This document shows, in pieces, positions 32,116 through 40,487 of a stretch of 64,000 nucleotides of DNA. This DNA comes from Actinotalea caeni (lineage in GTDB: Bacteria > Actinomycetota > Actinomycetes > Actinomycetales > Beutenbergiaceae), in assembly GCF_009733795.1 (NCBI RefSeq), contig NZ_WNXX01000006.1:149008-213007 (forward strand). The letters are read 5' to 3'. The notes under the pieces are model-generated. The model searched no databases. It had not been told where the DNA came from and worked only from the letters and a program-made list of their open reading frames with translations. The position numbers and the translations under genes were made by a program. The first letter of the stretch is position 1. Each line of letters begins with the position of its first letter.

Positions 32116-34047
32116 ATGAGACGGAGAGCAGCAGCAGGCGCCGCGCTCGTCGGCGTCGTCGCCTCGGCCGGTCTGGTGGCGTGCAGCGGCAGCGGCGCGG
32201 CCGGAGGATCGGAGCACGAGCGCGTCGCCCACGAGCTCGCGGAGGCGTTGGAGACGGGCGAGACCACCTACCTGTGGACCGGCGTCGACCTCGCCGAGCA
32301 CCTGACGAACCTCGTCGACCTGCCGCGGCGGGTGGCGGTGACCGAGGTCGGCGAGCCGCACGTCCTGGCCGACGACGGCCCGCGGGTCGCCGACGTGGAG
32401 CTCGAGTGGGCCTGGGACCTCGACGCCGACGGCACCGACGACTGGACCTACGCGACGAGCACGCAGCTCATGGAGGACCAGGACGGCGCCTGGCGGGCGC
32501 CCTTCGACGCCGCGGCGCTCGCGCCGGAGCTCGCCGCCGGTGGTGAGCTGCGGCTGGCGCGACCCGCGCCCGAGCGCGGCGACATCCGTGACGGCGGTGG
32601 CCGCCCGATCGTCACCGCGCGGCCGGTGCACCGGGTGGGCATCGACAAGACCGCGCTGCCGGAGCCGCTGACCGACGAGCAGCTGCGGGCCGCCGCCGTC
32701 GACCTGGCCGAGTTCGTGGGCCTGGACGACCCCGTCGCCTACGCCGACCGGGTGCTGGCGTCGGGGCCGCGGGCGTTCGTCGAGATCATCACGGTGCGCC
32801 AGGGGTCGGACGACGTCCAGCTGGACGCGCTCGCGGACATCCCGGGCGCCGTCGCCCTGCCCGGCGAGCTGCCGCTGGCGCCGACCGCCACCTGGGCGCG
32901 GCCGCTGCTGGGGCGGGCCGGCGAGGCCACGGCCGAGATCGTCGAGGAGTCCGACGGCGCGGTGCGGCCGAGCGACGTCGTCGGGCTCTCGGGGCTGCAG
33001 CGGACCTACGACACCCACCTGCGCGGCGTCCCCGGTCTGGTTGTGACGCACGACCTCGGCGGCGAGAGCACCGTCCTGCTGGAGCGCGAGCCGGAGCCCG
33101 GGCAGGACCTGCAGCTGAGCCTGAGCACCGACCTGCAGACGGCGGCCGAGCACGTCCTCGCGGACGTGGCGGCGCCCGCCGGGCTCGTGGCGATCCGACC
33201 GTCGACGGGCGAGGTGCTCGCCGTCGGGAACTCGCCCGGCACCGAGGGTTACGACCTGGCGATGCGGGCGACGCTGGCGCCGGGGTCCACGTTCAAGATG
33301 GTGACGGCGCTGGCGCTGCTGCGGGCCGGCGTCGGCCCGGGCGACGTCCTGGCGTGCACCGAGTCCGCGACCGTGGCCGGGTACACGATCCGCAACTACC
33401 CCGGGTACCCGGCGGCGTACGTCGGCGACATCACGCTGCGGGACGCGATCGCGCAGTCGTGCAACTCCGCGCTCGTGAACGCGCGGAACCGGCTGAGCGC
33501 GGCCGATCTCGCGGACGCGGCCGCGAGCCTGGGCCTCGGCCAGCCGCTGCGGGTGGACTGGCCCGCGTTCACGGGCTCGGTGCCGGCCGAGATGACCGAG
33601 ACCGAGCTGGCCGCGTCGCTGATCGGCCAGGGTGACGTGCTCGCCTCGCCGCTCGCGATGGCGACGGTGGCCGCGACGATCCAGGCGGGCGAGGTGGTGC
33701 GGCCGCGGCTGGTCGTGGGGCCGTCGGAGCTGGCCGACGAGGGTGCGCTCGCGAGCGAGACGCCGCCGCACCCGCTGACCGCCGAGGAGGCCGAGACGCT
33801 CGCGGAGCTGATGCGGGCGGTCGTCGACACCGGGACGGCACGGCTGCTGCAGGACGTGCCGGGGGAGCCGGTGCACGCGAAGACCGGCTCCGCCGAGGCG
33901 GGTGAGGGCGACGAGTACCGGGTCGACTCCTGGATGATCGCCTTCCAGGGCGATCTCGCCGTCGCCGCCCTCGTGCAGGGCGGCGGTCACGGCGCGGGTG
34001 CGGCGGGCGAGGTCGTCGAGAGCTTCCTGACGGAGGCCGGGCGGTGA
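32116..34047 (+). CDS. Penicillin-binding protein, lipoprotein with NTF2-like N-terminal domain
   Basis: A 643-residue transpeptidase. The N-terminus has a lipobox-like AGLVACSGSG (Cys23), so it is probably lipid-anchored rather than helix-anchored. It is followed by an NTF2-like MecA_N-type region, a PBP dimerisation region (GIDKTALPEPLTDEQLRAAA) and the transpeptidase domain with S391-x-x-K in APGSTFKMVTAL, S448-C-N and K589-T-G in VHAKTGSAEAGEG. It cross-links peptidoglycan outside the membrane. MecA_N-type PBPs in actinobacteria resemble PbpA/low-affinity forms. Its stop overlaps the next small membrane gene. Confidence 0.92.
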   Translation: MRRRAAAGAALVGVVASAGLVACSGSGAAGGSEHERVAHELAEALETGETTYLWTGVDLAEHLTNLVDLPRRVAVTEVGEPHVLADDGPRVADVELEWAWDLDADGTDDWTYATSTQLMEDQDGAWRAPFDAAALAPELAAGGELRLARPAPERGDIRDGGGRPIVTARPVHRVGIDKTALPEPLTDEQLRAAAVDLAEFVGLDDPVAYADRVLASGPRAFVEIITVRQGSDDVQLDALADIPGAVALPGELPLAPTATWARPLLGRAGEATAEIVEESDGAVRPSDVVGLSGLQRTYDTHLRGVPGLVVTHDLGGESTVLLEREPEPGQDLQLSLSTDLQTAAEHVLADVAAPAGLVAIRPSTGEVLAVGNSPGTEGYDLAMRATLAPGSTFKMVTALALLRAGVGPGDVLACTESATVAGYTIRNYPGYPAAYVGDITLRDAIAQSCNSALVNARNRLSAADLADAAASLGLGQPLRVDWPAFTGSVPAEMTETELAASLIGQGDVLASPLAMATVAATIQAGEVVRPRLVVGPSELADEGALASETPPHPLTAEEAETLAELMRAVVDTGTARLLQDVPGEPVHAKTGSAEAGEGDEYRVDSWMIAFQGDLAVAALVQGGGHGAGAAGEVVESFLTEAGR

Positions 34048-34496
34048 CGGCGTCCGACGGTGACGACGGCGGGGCGGCGAGTGGTGAGCCGGGCGCGGCG
34101 GCGGGCGGTGCTCGCGACGCGTCGGCGAGCGACGGGCGGGACGGGACCGCGGTTCGCGCGGAACCCGCGCAGCGCGGTTTGGCGGTGCCAGGAGCGAGGG
34201 GGAGCGGGGTGCGCACCGCGGCGGCTGGGCTGCTGGTCGTCGCATGGCTGGCTGCCCCGGTGCTGGCCTACGGCGCGATGATCACGGCCACGCCGTTCTT
34301 CGGCGAGCTCCCCACCCCGGAGGAGCAGCGTGACGCGTCGGTGCTGGCGCTCGCGGCGGCCGCGCTCGCGTTCGGGGCCCCCGTGCTCGCGTGGACGCTC
34401 GCCGGGCGGGGGAGCGCGCTGCGGGTGGTTGCGGCCCTGGAGGTCACGTTGGCGGTCGTCGCGGTGGTCGTCGTCGGGAGCGTGTCGCTGGGGTAG
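34044..34496 (+). CDS. Small membrane protein, unknown function
   Basis: A 150-residue protein with a long disordered, Ala/Gly/Asp-rich N-terminus (about 1-55) and three predicted membrane helices (about 57-80, 97-115, 124-146) joined by the short polar segment FFGELPTPEEQRDASV. The GTG start overlaps the stop of the PBP gene (GTGA), implying translational coupling and a role near cell-wall synthesis; that role is inference. I do not recognise the family. Confidence 0.7.
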   Translation: MTASDGDDGGAASGEPGAAAGGARDASASDGRDGTAVRAEPAQRGLAVPGARGSGVRTAAAGLLVVAWLAAPVLAYGAMITATPFFGELPTPEEQRDASVLALAAAALAFGAPVLAWTLAGRGSALRVVAALEVTLAVVAVVVVGSVSLG

Positions 34497-34657
34497 GGCG
34501 TCTGGCGGGCCTCGAGGTCACCGGCCGGCCCGGCGCCGACCCCGCCGCGGCACGCCGGGAGGCGGGAGGCAGGCAGGTGGGCGCCGGGCTCGCACCACGC
34601 GGCGTCCCGCGCCTCGACCAGGACCCCCGGCCCTCGCACGCGCGCACCGAACCGACC

Positions 34658-34777
34658 ACAACGCCACGAATGCCGGCGCCGACACCGCCTCAGCGTGCAG
34701 AAGTGACCGCAGCGGCACGAATGCCACGCGAGCACCCCGCCTGCGCGTGCAGAAGTGACCGCAACGGCACGAATGCC
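34658..34777. repeat. Three direct copies of an intergenic repeat
   Basis: Copy two (34693-34725) and copy three (34745-34777) match at 32 of 33 positions, beginning GCGTGCAGAAGTGACCGCA and ending GGCACGAATGCC, 52 bp apart. A shorter degenerate copy ends at 34675 (CAACGCCACGAATGCC). Spacers differ. The size and spacing do not fit CRISPR. It may be a dispersed element with other copies in the genome. Confidence 0.8.
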
Positions 34778-34826
34778 CCGCGACCGCCCCGGTGCACCAC
34801 GCCTACGGGGCGGCACAGGGAGGCGA

Positions 34827-34869
34827 GGCCCCGAGGGCATGGCGGCTCACCAACAGAGGCCTCGGGGCC
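34827..34869 (+). terminator. Inverted repeat, possible terminator
   Basis: GGCCCCGAGG (34827-34836) pairs perfectly with CCTCGGGGCC (34860-34869). It lies 330 nt beyond the nearest upstream stop, so a terminator role is uncertain. Confidence 0.35.
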
Positions 34870-35048
34870 GCGGCTCGGGGCCGGCGGCCCCGACGCCGTC
34901 CCCTGCCCCGATGCACGACCGGACCCGACGAAGCACTGCCGCTCCGTGCACGACGGAACCCGTAGACCCTCGCGGGTGAGCCGCAGCGAGGGGGCTTCCG
35001 CCGCCGAGTCGGCCACCAGCCACCGACAGCCACCGACTCGACAACGGC

Positions 35049-35092
35049 CACCCACCCACGTCACACCCACCGCCACACCCCACCCCACCCCT
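35049..35092 (-). repeat. G-quadruplex-capable tract on the minus strand
   Basis: The minus strand reads AGGGGTGGGGTGGGGTGTGG and further GGTGGG and GTGGGTGGGTGG runs, giving at least six runs of three or more G with mostly short loops. It ends 18 nt before the start of the PLP-enzyme gene, next to its predicted -10. Confidence 0.55.
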
Positions 35093-35109
35093 CGGGCGAC
35101 AATGTCCCG

Positions 35110-36288
35110 GTGAGCGCACCCGCACCCTGGCGCCGAGCGACGGCGTCGCTCCCGGCGCCGCTGGCCGTCGTCGACCTGGACGCGTTCGAGGCGAATGCGC
35201 GCGACCTGCTCGCGCGCGCCCAGGGCACACCGATCCGGGTGGCCTCGAAGTCCCTGCGGGTGCGCGGCCTGCTCGAGCGCGTCCTGGACCAGCCGGGCTT
35301 CGCCGGGGTCATGGGGTTCTCCCTCGCCGAGGCGCTGTGGCTGGTCGAGCACGGCGCCACCGACGTCCTCCTCGGCTACCCGACGGTGGACCGCGCCGCC
35401 CTCGCCCGCCTCGTCACCGACCCCCGCGCCCGCGCGGCGATCACCCTCATGGTCGACGACGTCGCCCAGGTCGCGCTGATCGAGCGCGCCCTCACGCGCG
35501 CCGGCTCCCCCGAGGGCCCACCCGTGCAGGTGTGCCTCGACATCGACGCCGGCTTGCGCCTCGGCCCGCTGCACGTGGGCCCCCGGCGCTCCCCGGTCCG
35601 CACCGTCGCCGACGCGCTGGCGCTCGCCCGCGCCTGCGAGCGCACCGGGCGCCTGCGGGTCCGCGGCGTCATGTTCTACGAGGGCCAGGTCGCCGGCGTG
35701 AACGAGGCCGGCCCCACCGGCCCCGTCGTGCGCGCCATGAAGGCCGCGAGCCTCGCCCAGCTCCGCCGCCGCCGTTCCGAGGTCGTCGCCGCCCTGACCG
35801 ACGCGCTCGGCCGCGACCTCCTCGTCAACGGCGGCGGCACCGGCTCGGTCGGCGACACCGTCGCCGACCCCACGATCACCGAGGTCACCGCCGGCAGCGG
35901 CCTCTACTGCCCGACGCTCTTCGACCACTACCGGGCGTTCCGCCCCCGCCCCGCCGCCTTCTTCGGCCTCGACGTCGTCCGCAGCCCCGCCCCGGGCATC
36001 GCCACCGCCTTCGGCGGCGGCTACGTCGCCTCCGGGCCCACCGGCGCCGACCGCCTCCCGCGCCCGCTCGGCGGCGGCCGCCTCCTCGCGACCGAGGGCG
36101 CCGGCGAGGTGCAGACCCCGGTGCGCTTCCGCTCCGGCGCCACGCCCGCCGTCGGCGACCGCGTCTGGTTCCGCCACGCCAAGGCCGGGGAGATGATGGA
36201 GCGCTTCGACACCGTCCACCTCGTCCGCGGCGACACGCTCGAGGAGACCCTGCCGACGTATCGTGGGGAGTCCCGCACGTTCGGCTGA
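35110..36288 (+). CDS. Amino acid deaminase/aldolase, alanine racemase-like fold III PLP enzyme
   Basis: A 392-residue fold-type III PLP enzyme related to D-threonine aldolase and D-serine dehydratase. It has the PLP-lysine segment TPIRVASKSLRVRG (near residue 45), a TIM-barrel domain with VQVCLDIDAGLRLG, the phosphate-binding NGGGTGSVGDTVADP and the C-terminal beta-domain motif VWFRHAKAGEMMERFD, as in amino acid deaminase/aldolase proteins. Likely substrates are D- or beta-hydroxy amino acids; unproven. GTG 35110 follows GACAAT by 6 nt, so leaderless initiation is likely. Confidence 0.85.
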   Translation: MSAPAPWRRATASLPAPLAVVDLDAFEANARDLLARAQGTPIRVASKSLRVRGLLERVLDQPGFAGVMGFSLAEALWLVEHGATDVLLGYPTVDRAALARLVTDPRARAAITLMVDDVAQVALIERALTRAGSPEGPPVQVCLDIDAGLRLGPLHVGPRRSPVRTVADALALARACERTGRLRVRGVMFYEGQVAGVNEAGPTGPVVRAMKAASLAQLRRRRSEVVAALTDALGRDLLVNGGGTGSVGDTVADPTITEVTAGSGLYCPTLFDHYRAFRPRPAAFFGLDVVRSPAPGIATAFGGGYVASGPTGADRLPRPLGGGRLLATEGAGEVQTPVRFRSGATPAVGDRVWFRHAKAGEMMERFDTVHLVRGDTLEETLPTYRGESRTFG

Positions 36289-36335
36289 GCGCTCGCCGCC
36301 GCCACCCCCACGCCCCCGACCGGGAGGAGAGCTCC

Positions 36336-36968
36336 GTGACCGAACGACGCTTCCGCCGCCCGGCGATGCTCGCCCCCGAGCAGGCCGAGCAGATCGTGAG
36401 CGACATCGACCCCGCCGTCCGCTCCGAGGCCGCCCACACCGCCGCCGGCGCCATCGTCCACCGCGGCCGCGCCGGCTCCGACGACCCCGAGCTCGTCGAC
36501 CGCCTCGTCCACCTCGTCGACACCGAGGGCCTCGACACGGTCGCCGCGCTCTGGGCCGACAGCCCCGCCGACACCCTCCCGGGCGCCCTCTGGCGCCTCT
36601 ACGCGCTGCGGGAGTGGACCCGCCGCGACCCCCGCACCATCGCCGAGCGGTACCGCCTCGGCATCGACCGCGCCGAGGTCGCCGGCGCCGTCGCCGGTGT
36701 CGCCGACACCCCCGGCCCCGAGGAGATCCGCACCATGGCCGACGCCGTGCTCTCCGGCGTCTTCCGCGGCGACCTCGACGTCGCGCTCGAGCGGGCCGGC
36801 GCCTTCTGCCGGGTGCTCGCCGTCGGCTCCGCCGTCGACGCCGACGCGATCGCCGGCTCCGACGACCTCGTCGCCACCCGCGTCACCCGCTCGGCGAGCG
36901 CGCTCCTCGACACCGCGGGCGAGCTCGAGCACGCCGCGGTCCTCTGGCGCGCGGAGCGCCTCGACTGA
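36336..36968 (+). CDS. Conserved-looking helical protein of unknown function
   Basis: A 210-residue soluble, mostly alpha-helical protein starting RRFRRPAMLAPEQAEQIVSD and ending LDTAGELEHAAVLWRAERLD. The repeated helical segments and absence of catalytic motifs suggest a scaffold or binding role. GTG 36336 is preceded by GGGAGGAG at optimal spacing, which makes it a real gene. It ends in TGATG overlapping mshD, so it is translationally coupled to mycothiol synthesis; function is not known. Confidence 0.72.
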   Translation: MTERRFRRPAMLAPEQAEQIVSDIDPAVRSEAAHTAAGAIVHRGRAGSDDPELVDRLVHLVDTEGLDTVAALWADSPADTLPGALWRLYALREWTRRDPRTIAERYRLGIDRAEVAGAVAGVADTPGPEEIRTMADAVLSGVFRGDLDVALERAGAFCRVLAVGSAVDADAIAGSDDLVATRVTRSASALLDTAGELEHAAVLWRAERLD

Positions 36969-37804
36969 TGCCGTCCGTCGACCCCGGCCAGGTGCGCGCG
37001 CTCGCGACCGTCGTCCACGAGCACGACGGCGTCGCCGCCTTCTCCGAGCAGACCCTCCTCAACCTCACCACGCCGGGCCGCGACGTCGTGCACCTGCCGG
37101 TCGTCGAGGGCGAGACCCTCGTCGCCTACGCCCAGCTCGACGACGGCTCCGCCGAGCTCGCCGTGCACCCCGATCACCGCCGCCGCGGCCTCGGGGGCCG
37201 GCTGCTCGACGACGTCCTCGCCGCCGCGCCGCAGACCCGGGTCTGGGCGCACGGCCCGCACCCCGGCGCCGCGCGGCTCGCCGCCGGCCGCGGCATGCAC
37301 GTCGTCCGCGAGCTCTGGCTCATGACGGGGCCGGTCCCGCCGGCGCCCGCACCGCCCGAGGTCCCCGACGGCGTCACCGTCACGACGTTCGACCCCGACC
37401 GCGACGCCGAGGACTGGCTCGCCGTCAACGCGCGCGCGTTCGCCCACCACCCCGAGCAGGGCCGCATGACCCGCGCCGACCTCGACGCCCGCCTCGCCGA
37501 GCCCTGGTTCGACCCGGAGGGCTTCTGGCTCGCCCGCGACGCCGGTACCGGCGCGCTGCTGGCCTCGATGTGGACCAAGGTGAGCGACGGCGTCGCCGAG
37601 ATCTACGTGCTCGGCGTCGACCCCGACGCGCAGGGCCGTCGCCTCGGCACCCTGCTCACCGCGCTCGCGATGCACCGGTTCGCCAGCCAGGGCCTGCGCG
37701 AGGTCGAGCTCTACGTCGAGGGCGACAACGAGCCCGCGATCCGCACGTATCGCCGAGCGGGACTCGCCCGCGTGCGGGCCGACGTCCAGTACGCGCAGGG
37801 TTAG
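36968..37804 (+). CDS. mshD: Mycothiol synthase (acetyltransferase MshD)
   Basis: A 278-residue protein with two tandem GNAT acetyltransferase domains. The N-terminal half has the acetyl-CoA loop AVHPDHRRRGLGGRLLDDVL, the C-terminal half VDPDAQGRRLGTLLTALAMH and the closing ELYVEGDNEPAIRTYRRAGL. The two-domain size and motifs match MshD, which acetylates Cys-GlcN-inositol in the last step of mycothiol biosynthesis. ATG 36968 overlaps the upstream stop (TGATG). This assignment supports an actinobacterial host. Confidence 0.88.
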   Translation: MPSVDPGQVRALATVVHEHDGVAAFSEQTLLNLTTPGRDVVHLPVVEGETLVAYAQLDDGSAELAVHPDHRRRGLGGRLLDDVLAAAPQTRVWAHGPHPGAARLAAGRGMHVVRELWLMTGPVPPAPAPPEVPDGVTVTTFDPDRDAEDWLAVNARAFAHHPEQGRMTRADLDARLAEPWFDPEGFWLARDAGTGALLASMWTKVSDGVAEIYVLGVDPDAQGRRLGTLLTALAMHRFASQGLREVELYVEGDNEPAIRTYRRAGLARVRADVQYAQG

Positions 37805-37810
37805 GTTCGA

Positions 37811-37829
37811 CCGGTCGGGAGGAGACCGG
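37811..37829 (+). promoter_or_regulatory. Ribosome-binding site in a hairpin loop
   Basis: CCGGTC (37811-37816) pairs with GACCGG (37824-37829), leaving GGGAGGA as the 7-nt loop, directly before ATG 37832. The Shine-Dalgarno would be displayed in a loop; whether it affects translation is unknown. Confidence 0.5.
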
Positions 37830-37831
37830 GA

Positions 37832-38236
37832 ATGACCCTGCGCTGGTACAGCGTCGTCGTCGACACCCCCGACCCGCGAGCGCTCGCGCGCTGGTGGGCG
37901 GAGGCGATCGACTGGCGGATCGTGTTCGAGTCCGACGACGAGGTCGCCCTCGTCCCCGGCTACGTCCGGGGCGAGGAGGACGTGCGCGCGATGGACTGGG
38001 AGCGCATGCCACCCGGCCTCGTCTTCGTCCGGGTGCCGGAGCCGAAGACGGCGAAGAACCGCCTCCACATCGACCTCGCCCCGCACACCTCGCAGGACCG
38101 CGAGGCCGAGATCGCCCGGCTGGAGGCGCTGGGCGCCACCCGGGTCGACGTCGGCCAGGGCCCGGACGCGTCCTGGACCGTGCTCGCCGACCCCGAGGGC
38201 AACGAGTTCTGCGTGCTGTCGGCCCGCGACATGTAG
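37832..38236 (+). CDS. VOC-superfamily protein (glyoxalase-like domain)
   Basis: A 134-residue protein with the glyoxalase-like_6 pattern: [20 protein letters not shown] then [12 protein letters not shown] in the first module and [37 protein letters not shown] in the second. These small actinobacterial VOC proteins have unknown substrates. ATG 37832 lies 8 nt after an AGGAG that sits in a hairpin loop. It follows mshD by 27 nt. Confidence 0.85.
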   Translation: MTLRWYSVVVDTPDPRALARWWAEAIDWRIVFESDDEVALVPGYVRGEEDVRAMDWERMPPGLVFVRVPEPKTAKNRLHIDLAPHTSQDREAEIARLEALGATRVDVGQGPDASWTVLADPEGNEFCVLSARDM

Positions 38237-38242
38237 CGCGCC

Positions 38243-38253
38243 GTTCACCGGCG
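38243..38253 (+). promoter_or_regulatory. Single PHO-box-like unit before ppk1
   Basis: GTTCACCGGCG matches one 11-bp unit of the PHO box seen before pstS. The next 11 bases do not match well. Since ppk genes are phosphate-regulated in other actinobacteria it may be functional, but a single unit is weak. Confidence 0.35.
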
Positions 38254-38264
38254 GGTGTCACGAT

Positions 38265-40481
38265 GTGCACATGAGCGTGGACCAGGCGGCGCCGGCGGCG
38301 TCGGACGTCGAGGACGGGGCCGGCGGCCCGGGCGGGGAGCTGCAGCAGCCGCACCTGCCCGAGGACCGCTTCGCCGACCGCGAGCTGTCGTGGCTGCGGT
38401 TCAACGAGCGCGTGCTCGAGCTCGCCGAGGACCCCGACATCCCGCTGCTGGAGCGGGTCCGCTACCTCGCGATCTTCGCCTCGAACCTCGACGAGTTCTT
38501 CATGGTCCGCGTCGCCGGCCTCAAGCGCCGCATCGCCACCGGCATGGCGGTCACCGCCGCCTCGGGCCTGACCCCGCGGCAGGTGCTCGAGCAGATCAGC
38601 GTCACCGCGCACGAGCTGACCGCCCGTCACGCGCGCGTCTTCACCGACGTCGTGCAGCCCGCGCTGCAGGCCGAGGGCATCACGCTCGTGCACTTCGACG
38701 CGCTGTCGGACTCCGAGAAGGAGCGCCTGCACAAGTACTTCCGCCGCATGATCTTCCCGGTGCTGACGCCGCTCGCGGTCGACCCGGCGCACCCGTTCCC
38801 CTACATCTCGGGGCTCTCGCTCAACCTCGGCGTCATCGTTCGCAACCCCGCCACCGGCAAGGAGCACTTCGCCCGCGTCAAGGTGCCGCCGCTGCTGCCG
38901 CGGTTCATCGCCGTCGACGCCCGGGGCAAGCCCCGCTCGCCCGACGACGTCACCGCCGAGATGGCCACCGAGTCCTCGTTCGTGCCGATCGAGGACGTCA
39001 TCGCCTCCTTCCTCGACTACCTGTTCCCCGGCATGGACGTCGTCGAGCACCACGTGTTCCGGGTGACCCGCAACGAGGACCTCGAGGTGGAGGAGGACGA
39101 CGCCGAGAACCTGCTCAAGGCGCTCGAGAAGGAGCTGCTGCGGCGCCGATTCGGGCCGCCGGTGCGGCTCGAGCTCGCGGCGGGCTTCACGCCCAAGCTG
39201 CGCGAGATGCTCGTGCGCGAGCTGAGCATCGGCGAGCAGGACGTGTACGAGCTGCCGCCGCCGCTGGACCTCACCGGCCTCAACGTCATCGCCGACCTCG
39301 ACCGCGCCGAGCTGAGCTTCCCGCGGTTCGTGCCCACCACCAACCGCGACCTCGCCGAGGTGGAGAGCGCCAACCCCACCGACATCTTCGCCGCCATCCG
39401 CGCCCGCGACGTGCTGCTGCACCACCCCTACGACTCGTTCTCCACGAGCGTGCAGCAGTTCCTCGAGCAGGCGGCCGCCGACCCGCGTGTGCTCGCGATC
39501 AAGCAGACCCTCTACCGCACGTCCGGCGACTCGCCGATCGTCGACGCCCTCATCGACGCCGCCGAGGCCGGCAAGCAGGTGCTGGCGATCGTGGAGATCA
39601 AGGCCCGTTTCGACGAGCAGGCCAACATCGAGTGGGCGCGCAAGCTCGAGCAGGCCGGCGTCCACGTCGTCTACGGCATCGTCGGGCTCAAGACCCACTG
39701 CAAGCTCTCGCTCGTGGTGCGCCAGGAGACCGACGGGCTGCGCCGCTACTGCCACATCGGCACCGGCAACTACAACCCGAAGACCGCGCGGCTGTACGAG
39801 GACCACGGGCTGCTCACCTGCCACCCCGACGTCGGGCAGGACCTCACCCGGCTGTTCAACCAGCTCTCCGGCTACGCGCCCAAGTCGAAGTTCCACCGGC
39901 TGCTGGTCGCGCCCCGGTCGATCCGCACCGGCCTGATCGAGCGCATCGAGCGCGAGATCGAGCACCACCGCGCCGGCAAGGACGCGTGGATCAAGATGAA
40001 GATGAACTCCGTCGTCGACGAGGCGACGATCGACGCGCTCTACCGCGCCTCGCAGGCCGGGGTGCCGATCGACGTCGTCGTCCGCGGCATCTGCGCGATC
40101 AAGGCCGGGGTGCCCGGGCTGTCGGAGAACATCCGGGTCCGGTCGATCCTCGGCCGGTTCCTCGAGCACTCCCGCATCTACGCGTTCGCCAACGACGGCG
40201 ACCCCGACGTCTTCATCGGCAGCGCCGACCTCATGCACCGCAACCTCGACCGCCGGGTCGAGGTGCTCGTCAAGGTCGTCGAGCCCGACCACGTCGCCGA
40301 GCTCGTCGGGCTCATCGACGCCTCGGTCGCACCGACGACGGCGTCCTGGCACCTCGAGCACGACCCGGGCGGCGACCAGGTGTGGCGGCGCGTGCACCGC
40401 GACGCCGACGGGCAGCCGCTCGCCGACCTGCAGTCGCTGCTGATGTCCGCGCACCGGCGTCCCACCGCGGCGGGCAGGTAG
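38265..40481 (+). CDS. ppk1: Polyphosphate kinase 1
   Basis: A Ppk1 of 738 residues (736 if ATG 38271 is used) that reversibly makes polyphosphate from ATP. Domains in order: N domain ([20 protein letters not shown]), head domain, and two phospholipase D-like C domains. Catalytic histidines are visible in [15 protein letters not shown] and in [27 protein letters not shown] hexamer at 38259-38264 would be 6 nt before ATG 38271. Followed after 6 nt by the Nudix/phosphatase gene, a linkage conserved in actinobacteria. Confidence 0.97.
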   Translation: MHMSVDQAAPAASDVEDGAGGPGGELQQPHLPEDRFADRELSWLRFNERVLELAEDPDIPLLERVRYLAIFASNLDEFFMVRVAGLKRRIATGMAVTAASGLTPRQVLEQISVTAHELTARHARVFTDVVQPALQAEGITLVHFDALSDSEKERLHKYFRRMIFPVLTPLAVDPAHPFPYISGLSLNLGVIVRNPATGKEHFARVKVPPLLPRFIAVDARGKPRSPDDVTAEMATESSFVPIEDVIASFLDYLFPGMDVVEHHVFRVTRNEDLEVEEDDAENLLKALEKELLRRRFGPPVRLELAAGFTPKLREMLVRELSIGEQDVYELPPPLDLTGLNVIADLDRAELSFPRFVPTTNRDLAEVESANPTDIFAAIRARDVLLHHPYDSFSTSVQQFLEQAAADPRVLAIKQTLYRTSGDSPIVDALIDAAEAGKQVLAIVEIKARFDEQANIEWARKLEQAGVHVVYGIVGLKTHCKLSLVVRQETDGLRRYCHIGTGNYNPKTARLYEDHGLLTCHPDVGQDLTRLFNQLSGYAPKSKFHRLLVAPRSIRTGLIERIEREIEHHRAGKDAWIKMKMNSVVDEATIDALYRASQAGVPIDVVVRGICAIKAGVPGLSENIRVRSILGRFLEHSRIYAFANDGDPDVFIGSADLMHRNLDRRVEVLVKVVEPDHVAELVGLIDASVAPTTASWHLEHDPGGDQVWRRVHRDADGQPLADLQSLLMSAHRRPTAAGR

Positions 40482-40487
40482 TCGCGG

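Larger units (their letters stand above)
34497..35109. other. 613-base intergenic region with repeats, hairpin and C/A-rich tract
   Basis: No convincing gene is visible. Contents in order: three related copies of a roughly 30-bp repeat (34658-34777), a perfect 10-bp inverted repeat with a 23-nt loop (34827-34836 with 34860-34869), two CTCGGGGCC direct copies just after it, and a C/A-rich G-poor tract (about 35012-35096) leading into the promoter of the next gene (GACAAT at 35098-35103). Long frames crossing it are artefacts of GC bias. Confidence 0.6.

Noticed and set aside
34658..34777. Possible CRISPR array
   Set aside because: Only two well-matching units and one partial; spacers are about 19 nt and no cas genes are nearby.
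38254..38264. Second PHO unit before ppk1
   Set aside because: GGTGTCACGAT matches the unit poorly; I kept only the first unit as a weak candidate.
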